Positions 59,699 to 64,000 of a stretch of DNA of 64,000 bases are shown here, piece after piece. The DNA lies in contig CAZJDV010000004.1 in the NCBI GenBank assembly GCA_964544865.1, positions 8,284 to 72,283 on the forward strand. Direction: 5' to 3'. Source of the DNA: CAZJDV01 sp964544865. GTDB taxonomy: Bacteria; Chloroflexota; Dehalococcoidia; Lucifugimonadales; CAJWER01. The notes beneath the pieces were generated by a model. That model worked only from the letters and a program-made list of their open reading frames with translations. It was not told where the DNA came from and searched no databases. Positions within the stretch are counted from its first letter, which is position 1, and every line of letters begins with the position of its first letter. Made by a program: the position numbers and the translations under genes.

Positions 59699-60369
59699 AT
59701 GTTCACCAAGCTCGGCCGGACCACGAGAATCAAACAGGGCGGGGAAGGTCGAGCCGCGCCGCCCGGTTAGTACGTGACCGGCAAGTTTCCCGTCCTGACC
59801 TTCGGCCCACGCCTTCGATCGACATCGCGAGGTGGCGATTCAGGGTGTTCGGTCTGGTCGAGAGAGAGGTCGCCCTCGACTGGACTCAGTTCACGCGCAT
59901 GGAGCGGACTACCGTCGACGCCGGGTTCCACTGCGTGACGCAGTGGTGCCGCCTGGAGAACACCTAGGAGGGGGTCGCCTTCAGCGACGTGATGAAGCTG
60001 GTGGCTCCGAGGCCGGAGACGTCATGGTACACAACCAATGTGGCGTTGGATGTGCTCCTGGACACGGACGTGCTGTTCACCTGCCGGCACAACGGCGCCC
60101 CGTTGGAAGTCGCCCACGGCGGCCACCCGCGGCTTGTCGTGCCGAAGCGCTACGGCTGGAAGAGCGCCAAGTGGGTGAACGGCATTGAGCTAATTGGGGA
60201 AGACGAGCCTGGTTTCTGGGAGTTGAGGGGGTATCATATGGAGGGCGAACCGTGGAAAGAGCAGTCGCGCGGGCAAAACAAAGGGCCCCGATCTGTCGGG
60301 GCCCTTGACGCGTTCTTGCGACCGCTCCTACGCGACCTTTCTCTTTCCCTTGTTCCGCCCGTCGGATGA
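59699..60369 (+). pseudogene. Sulfite oxidase-like molybdopterin oxidoreductase, with one frameshift and two TAG codons
   Basis: Fragments in order: FTKLGRTTRIKQGG, APPG, TAG (59768-59770; Gln in homologs), YVTGKFPVLTFGP, a frame change at CCC (59806-59808), PSIDIARWRFRVFGLV, FHCVTQWCRLENT with the molybdopterin Cys, TAG (59965-59967; Trp in homologs), EGVAFSDVMKLVAPRP, FTCRHNGAPLEVAHGGHPRLVVPKRYGWKSAKWV (in part) and FWELRGYHMEGEPW. This is the YedY/sulfite-oxidase domain. The family end falls near 60270; the last residues to 60369 run into a terminator and an antisense gene, so the original 3' end is probably lost. Confidence 0.75.
60275..60306 (-). terminator. Intrinsic terminator of the zinc-ribbon gene
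   Basis: AAGGGCCCCGA (60281-60291), loop TCTG, TCGGGGCCCTT (60296-60306): an 11-bp perfect stem. On the minus strand it is followed by TGTTTTGC, a T-rich tract. Confidence 0.8.
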
Positions 60370-60567
60370 CGCGGTGAGAAGGGACTCCCTGGCGGGAGGG
60401 GGCTCTACGTCCGCCATCATTCCACAACTGAGACATTCCTTGTATTCGCCGTAGATGTCGCGGTTGACGTACATGTCTCCTCGGCACCGAGGGCAAGACT
60501 TGAAAAGCAGCATGCTATCCACCTCCTTTGACGCCCCATCGGGGGCTTTGTCATTCGTGTCCGCCAT
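60328..60567 (-). CDS. Small zinc-ribbon protein
   Basis: A 79-residue protein with two CxxC knuckles, CPRCRGD and CLSCGMM, 17 residues apart (YVNRDIYGEYKE between them), a typical zinc ribbon. The C-terminal tail is basic (DGRNKGKRKVA). AGGTGG precedes the Met-rich second start MLLFKSC; the first ATG (60567) is the longer option. It is convergent with the sulfite-oxidase remnant and divergent from hspR. Function unknown. Confidence 0.7.
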   Translation of the reverse strand: MADTNDKAPDGASKEVDSMLLFKSCPRCRGDMYVNRDIYGEYKECLSCGMMADVEPPPARESLLTASSDGRNKGKRKVA

Positions 60568-60687
60568 CGCCCGGTCGCAAGTGCCGGAGCGATTACGATT
60601 TCTCTATCACTTAGACGCGCCCAAGTCGATTCGAGTTCAACGCACACCCTGGCATATCAGTTGAGTATCGTTGTCCATAGTATACGG

Positions 60688-60717
60688 CTTGACACGCTAC
60701 ATATCAAGTTGTACACT
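60688..60717 (+). promoter_or_regulatory. Heat-shock promoter overlapped by a HAIR-like HspR operator
   Basis: TTGACA (60689-60694) and TACACT (60712-60717) are 17 bases apart. Over the -35 and spacer lies CTTGACA (60688-60694), seven bases, TATCAAG (60702-60708): the same 7-7-7 layout as the HAIR consensus CTTGAGT-N7-ACTCAAG. HspR bound here would block the promoter and so autoregulate hspR-grpE-dnaK. Confidence 0.75.
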
Positions 60718-60743
60718 GTTCCACAGGATCGCCATCTCACTAA

Positions 60744-61310
60744 TTGGACGCAATCGACGATTGTGAAACATCGAAATCTGTGAAACCTGGACCGCGTAAA
60801 AAGGGAGTGCCGCCCGACAGACGGTACTCAGACGGTACAACGGCAAGGGCGCTCCTGGGGTTAGGTGCGTTTCGAGACGATGCCGATCGTGCAATGCGGT
60901 GGCCCTCGGGATCGGCTGGCCCCAAGTTTGTGGCAAGGGGCGGATTGCGCCAGCGGCCCAGCCCCGAGGACGTTGAGGGTGTCTACATCATCAGCGTCGC
61001 CGCGCGCATCCTCGAAATGCATCCCCAGACGCTTCGAAAGTACGAACGCGCGGGTCTGGTGACACCGTCCCGTACCGGGGGAATGCTGCGTCTTTACTCC
61101 GAGGAAGACATCGTCAGATTGAAGCTGATCAAGCATCTTGTGGGCGACCTGGGACTCAACGTGGCCGGCGTGCAGCTTATCCTCGAGGTTTTCAACAATC
61201 TGCTGGCCACCAGAAGCCGGCTCAGCTCCACGCAGGACAAGCAGCTCAGGGGATTCATGTCCGAGTCCCTGGACCGTATGTTCGAGCTGCTGCACGCGCA
61301 CGTGCGATGA
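60744..61310 (+). CDS. hspR: MerR-family heat-shock repressor HspR
   Basis: The conserved part, residues 80-150, is YIISVAARILEMHPQTLRKYERAGLVTPSRT followed by LRLYSEEDIVRLKLIKHL and GLNVAGVQLILEV (quoted in pieces), a MerR winged helix of the HspR type. The tail RMFELLHAHVR is short. The start is unsure: TTG 60744 gives 188 residues, but HspR proteins usually begin about ten residues before the conserved part, so ATG 60894 or GTG 60930 are better by length. None has a clear ribosome site. It is the first gene behind the HAIR-like promoter, with grpE 67 bases downstream. Confidence 0.85.
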   Translation: MDAIDDCETSKSVKPGPRKKGVPPDRRYSDGTTARALLGLGAFRDDADRAMRWPSGSAGPKFVARGGLRQRPSPEDVEGVYIISVAARILEMHPQTLRKYERAGLVTPSRTGGMLRLYSEEDIVRLKLIKHLVGDLGLNVAGVQLILEVFNNLLATRSRLSSTQDKQLRGFMSESLDRMFELLHAHVR

Positions 61311-61377
61311 TCCGTCCCGGCCGAGCAGCCCCGAGGGTCGGCCCGCGTCCGAAGCCGACAGTGGAGGAACGTTGCAG

Positions 61378-61950
61378 ATGAGTGAAGAAGACCCGACGCC
61401 GGAAGCGCCCGACACCGAGGAGAAGGCCGGCGGAGGCTCGTCGCCGAGTGAACAGCTTGAGGAAGCGCTTCGGGAAAAGGACCAGTTTCGCGCAATGGCG
61501 CAAAGGGCCCAGGCCGACCTGATCAACTATCGCAGGCGCGCCGCCGAGGAGCTTCGCGACGGCAAGCGGAACGCCAAAGCCGATCTGCTCCTGAAGATGT
61601 TGTCGCCGGTGGACGATCTGGAGCGCGCCCTTTCACATATTCCGGAGGATGCCTTTGCGCCGGCCTTGCGCGAAGGGCTCTCCCTGGTGCAGGGGAATTT
61701 GATCAGCATGTTGGAGTCAGAGGGGGTCACCAAGATCGACGCGGCCGGCCGCCAATTCCAACCCTGGGAGTTCGAGGCCGTGTTGTACGAGGAGTCGCTC
61801 GAAGCCGATGAAGGAGAAGTCATCCGGGTTGTGAGGGAGGGCTACAGGTACCGCGAAAAGGTCCTGAGAGCGGCCCAAGTTATCGTGGCCAAGACGCCCC
61901 AGACCCAGGAACAACCGGATCCAATCGAGGAGGGAGCCAACGATGCCTAA
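61378..61950 (+). CDS. grpE: Nucleotide exchange factor GrpE
   Basis: A 190-residue GrpE: acidic start, a long coiled coil (SEQLEEALREKDQFRAMAQRAQADLINYRRRA in part), then DLLLKMLSPVDDLERAL, VQGNLISMLESEGV and the beta domain EVIRVVREGYRYREKVLRAAQVIVAK (in part). It frees ADP from DnaK. GGAGGAAC lies about ten bases before ATG 61378. Its end overlaps dnaK by eight bases. Confidence 0.95.
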   Translation: MSEEDPTPEAPDTEEKAGGGSSPSEQLEEALREKDQFRAMAQRAQADLINYRRRAAEELRDGKRNAKADLLLKMLSPVDDLERALSHIPEDAFAPALREGLSLVQGNLISMLESEGVTKIDAAGRQFQPWEFEAVLYEESLEADEGEVIRVVREGYRYREKVLRAAQVIVAKTPQTQEQPDPIEEGANDA

Positions 61951-63856
61951 GGTGCTTGGAATCGACCTGGGAACGACGAACTCATGTATGGCGATCATAG
62001 AGGCCGGGGAGCCCAGGGTCCTGGAAAATTTGGAGGGGGCGCGGACGACGCCCTCGGTGGTTGCGATCAACCCCAAGTCCGGTGAGCGGTACGTCGGGCT
62101 GACCGCGAAGCGCCAGGCCGTCACAAACGCCGAGAACACAATCTACTCGGTGAAGCGGTTCATGGGGAGACACTTCGAGGATGAGACCATACAGAAAGAC
62201 ATCAAGCTCGTGCCGTTCAAGGTTGCGAAGCACTCCAATGAGGACGCGCACGTGGTGATGGGCGGAAAGAACTACGCGCCTCCCGAAGCCTCCGCCATGA
62301 TCCTGCAGAAGCTCAAGCAGGACGCCGAGGCCAAACTGGGAGAGAATATCACCCAGGCGGTGATAACCGTCCCCGCCTACTTCAATGACAGCCAGCGCCA
62401 GGCCACCAAGGACGCCGGGAGGATCGCAGGCTTGGAGGTGCTGCGGATCATCAACGAGCCTACGGCCGCGTCGCTGGCCTATGGCATGGACAACAAGGAG
62501 GAGGAGAAGATCGCCGTCTACGACCTCGGCGGAGGCACCTTCGACATCACCATCCTGCAGATCGGCGAGGGGGTCTTCGAGGTCATGGCCACTAACGGCG
62601 ACACCCACCTGGGTGGCGACGACTTCGACCAGCGCGTCATCGACTGGATCACAACCGAGTTCATGAAGGACCAGGGCATCGATCTGAAGCAGGACCGGAT
62701 GGCGCTGCAGCGGTTGCGCGAGGCGGCGGAGCGGGCCAAGGTCGAGCTCTCCACCCTCGTGGAGACCGAGATCAACCTGCCGTTCATAACGGCGGACTCC
62801 TCCGGGCCCAAGCATCTTGTCATGACGCTGTCGCGGGCCAACCTTGAGCAGCTCGTAGACGATCTGGTGAGGCAGTCGATTGGGCCGTGCAAGCAGGCCC
62901 TTGAAGACGCCGGAGTCGGCGCGAGCGAGATCCAGCAGGTGATTCTGGTCGGCGGCATGACGCGCATGCCGTCCGTCCGGCAGGCGGTCGTGGACCTATT
63001 CGGCAGGGAGCCCCATCAGGGCCTGAACCCCGACGAGGTCGTGGCGGTCGGCGCGGCGATTCAGGCAGGAGTCCTTCAGGGTGAGGTCCAGGACCTGCTG
63101 CTGCTGGACGTGACCCCCCTCACCCTGGGCATCGAGACCCAGGGCGGAGTGACGACGCCGCTCATCACCCAGAACACGACCATCCCGACGGCTAAGACCG
63201 AGACTTTCACGACGGCGGCCGACGGCCAGACCAGCGTCGAGATCCACGTGTTGCAGGGCGAGCGCCCTATCGCGAGCGAGAACAAGACGATCGGCCGGTT
63301 CATGCTCGACGGGATACTTCCCGCCTCACGGGGGACGCCTCAGGTCGAGGTGACGTTCGACATCAACGCCGACGGGATCCTCGATGTCTCGGCCAAAGAC
63401 AAGGGCACGGGCAAGGAGCAGCGCATCACCATCACCGCCAGCTCGGGCCTGTCCAAGTCCGAGATCGAGGACATGATCGAAGACGCCGAGGCCCACGCCG
63501 ATGACGACGCCCGCAAGCGCGAGGTAGTGGAAACCCGGAACACCGCGGAGAACGCCGCCTACTCCGCCGAGAAGCTCCTCAAGGACAACGAGGACAAGGT
63601 GCCCGATGACCTCAAAGAGGAGATAAACGGCAAGATCGAGGCGCTCCGCACCGCCCTCGCAGGCGAGGACAGCGCGGAGATCAAGACGGCGATGGAGGAG
63701 CTCCAGCAGGCCATCCAGAAGGCCGGCGAGCTAGTCTACAGCCAGTCGGGTGGAGGCGATGTCCCACCGCCAGAGGGCGGCGAGCCGCCCTCTGGCGCCG
63801 CCGATAGCGGCGACGACTCGGAAGGCACCGTGGAGGGCGAATACCGCGATGTGTAG
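61943..63856 (+). CDS. dnaK: Molecular chaperone DnaK (Hsp70)
   Basis: A 637-residue Hsp70: VLGIDLGTTNSCMA, VITVPAYFNDSQRQATKDAG, YDLGGGTFDITIL and VGGMTRMPSVRQ in the ATPase domain; the linker LLLLDVTPLTLGIETQGG; then the substrate domain and helical lid ending in a Gly/Pro/Glu-rich tail. It works with GrpE next door and DnaJ at 15 kb. It ends with TAG; a hairpin follows. Confidence 0.98.
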   Translation: MPKVLGIDLGTTNSCMAIIEAGEPRVLENLEGARTTPSVVAINPKSGERYVGLTAKRQAVTNAENTIYSVKRFMGRHFEDETIQKDIKLVPFKVAKHSNEDAHVVMGGKNYAPPEASAMILQKLKQDAEAKLGENITQAVITVPAYFNDSQRQATKDAGRIAGLEVLRIINEPTAASLAYGMDNKEEEKIAVYDLGGGTFDITILQIGEGVFEVMATNGDTHLGGDDFDQRVIDWITTEFMKDQGIDLKQDRMALQRLREAAERAKVELSTLVETEINLPFITADSSGPKHLVMTLSRANLEQLVDDLVRQSIGPCKQALEDAGVGASEIQQVILVGGMTRMPSVRQAVVDLFGREPHQGLNPDEVVAVGAAIQAGVLQGEVQDLLLLDVTPLTLGIETQGGVTTPLITQNTTIPTAKTETFTTAADGQTSVEIHVLQGERPIASENKTIGRFMLDGILPASRGTPQVEVTFDINADGILDVSAKDKGTGKEQRITITASSGLSKSEIEDMIEDAEAHADDDARKREVVETRNTAENAAYSAEKLLKDNEDKVPDDLKEEINGKIEALRTALAGEDSAEIKTAMEELQQAIQKAGELVYSQSGGGDVPPPEGGEPPSGAADSGDDSEGTVEGEYRDV

Positions 63857-63883
63857 GGGGGGTCAGATATAAGACACTACGGT

Positions 63884-63912
63884 GGGCCGCACCGGCCAGA
63901 CCGGTGCGGCCC
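63884..63912 (+). terminator. Stem-loop after dnaK
   Basis: GGGCCGCACCGG (63884-63895), loop CCAGA, CCGGTGCGGCCC (63901-63912): a 12-bp perfect stem 28 bases past the dnaK stop. No T-tract follows, so it may mark the 3' end with help from Rho. Confidence 0.6.
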
Positions 63913-64000
63913 CATGCGTTGGCGCTCGCGCCGTGTTAGTGTCACACCCTTCGTCAAACCCTAAGACCACACGTGCTCCGCAATCGCGGGCATATCATCC

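Noticed and set aside
58236..60369. Genome-wide reassignment of TAG to an amino acid
   Set aside because: rpsR, argF, gpsA, recA, dnaK and other intact core genes end at TAG exactly where the family ends. The internal TAGs occur only in genes that also have frameshifts or truncations.

Overview
The window is a GC-rich bacterial chromosome segment, most likely from an uncultured Chloroflexota (Dehalococcoidia/SAR202-like) genome. That placement is an inference. It rests on an archaellin-type surface protein in an otherwise bacterial gene set, Pro-Thr-rich wall proteins, a Gly-rich S18, HrcA and HspR together, and several oxidoreductase and hydrolase families common in that group. Two runs of N show that it is an assembled draft.

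Layout. 0-6.6 kb: the end of clpX, a dihydrodipicolinate-synthase-like aldolase, the rpsF-ssb-rpsR operon on the minus strand, lipB, dgkA and a penicillin-acylase-like Ntn hydrolase. 6.5-9 kb: two broken secreted-protein genes that share a domain, one spanning an assembly gap. 9.2-13.2 kb: argF, then der-plsY-gpsA in tight overlap. 13.2-17.6 kb (minus): hrcA, dnaJ, prmA, rsmE. 17.8-22 kb (minus): two exported cell-surface proteins. 22.3-30.3 kb: rho, pyrG, an FAH-family hydrolase, a degenerate class IV aminotransferase, sucCD and tRNA-Ser(UGA). 30.7-32 kb: a frameshifted adenylate cyclase and a frameshifted cyclic-nucleotide-binding protein. 32-41 kb (minus): ffh, an M28 peptidase lipoprotein, an MMPL exporter, an Ldh2-type dehydrogenase and gyrA. 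41.8-48.2 kb: a DUF5343-like gene, a catalytically dead glutamine-amidotransferase fold, recA, recX, a CNNM/CorC-type membrane protein and tilS. 48-56.7 kb: NAD salvage (pncA and a pncB-like gene, plus a second, deleted pncB), a phosphoesterase, an M16 peptidase, HicB and DinB remnants, a carboxymuconolactone-decarboxylase-family gene with an assembly gap, an HIT protein and thiL. 56.8-60.6 kb: sthA, then a wreckage zone (Nudix fragment, frameshifted archaellin, sulfite-oxidase-like pseudogene) and a zinc-ribbon gene. 60.7-64 kb: the hspR-grpE-dnaK heat-shock operon behind a promoter that overlaps a HAIR-like operator.

Themes. Every housekeeping gene reads through cleanly, including an ffh segment with seven consecutive G, while at least seven accessory genes are broken. 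Most breaks are one- or two-base losses in short G/C runs, or TAG codons replacing conserved Trp/Gln positions. This points to erosion of accessory genes, and two G-tracts (archaellin leader, cyclase start) are placed where slippage could switch expression. Local consensus error remains a live alternative near the gaps. No CRISPR array, intact insertion sequence or complete novel defence system was seen.
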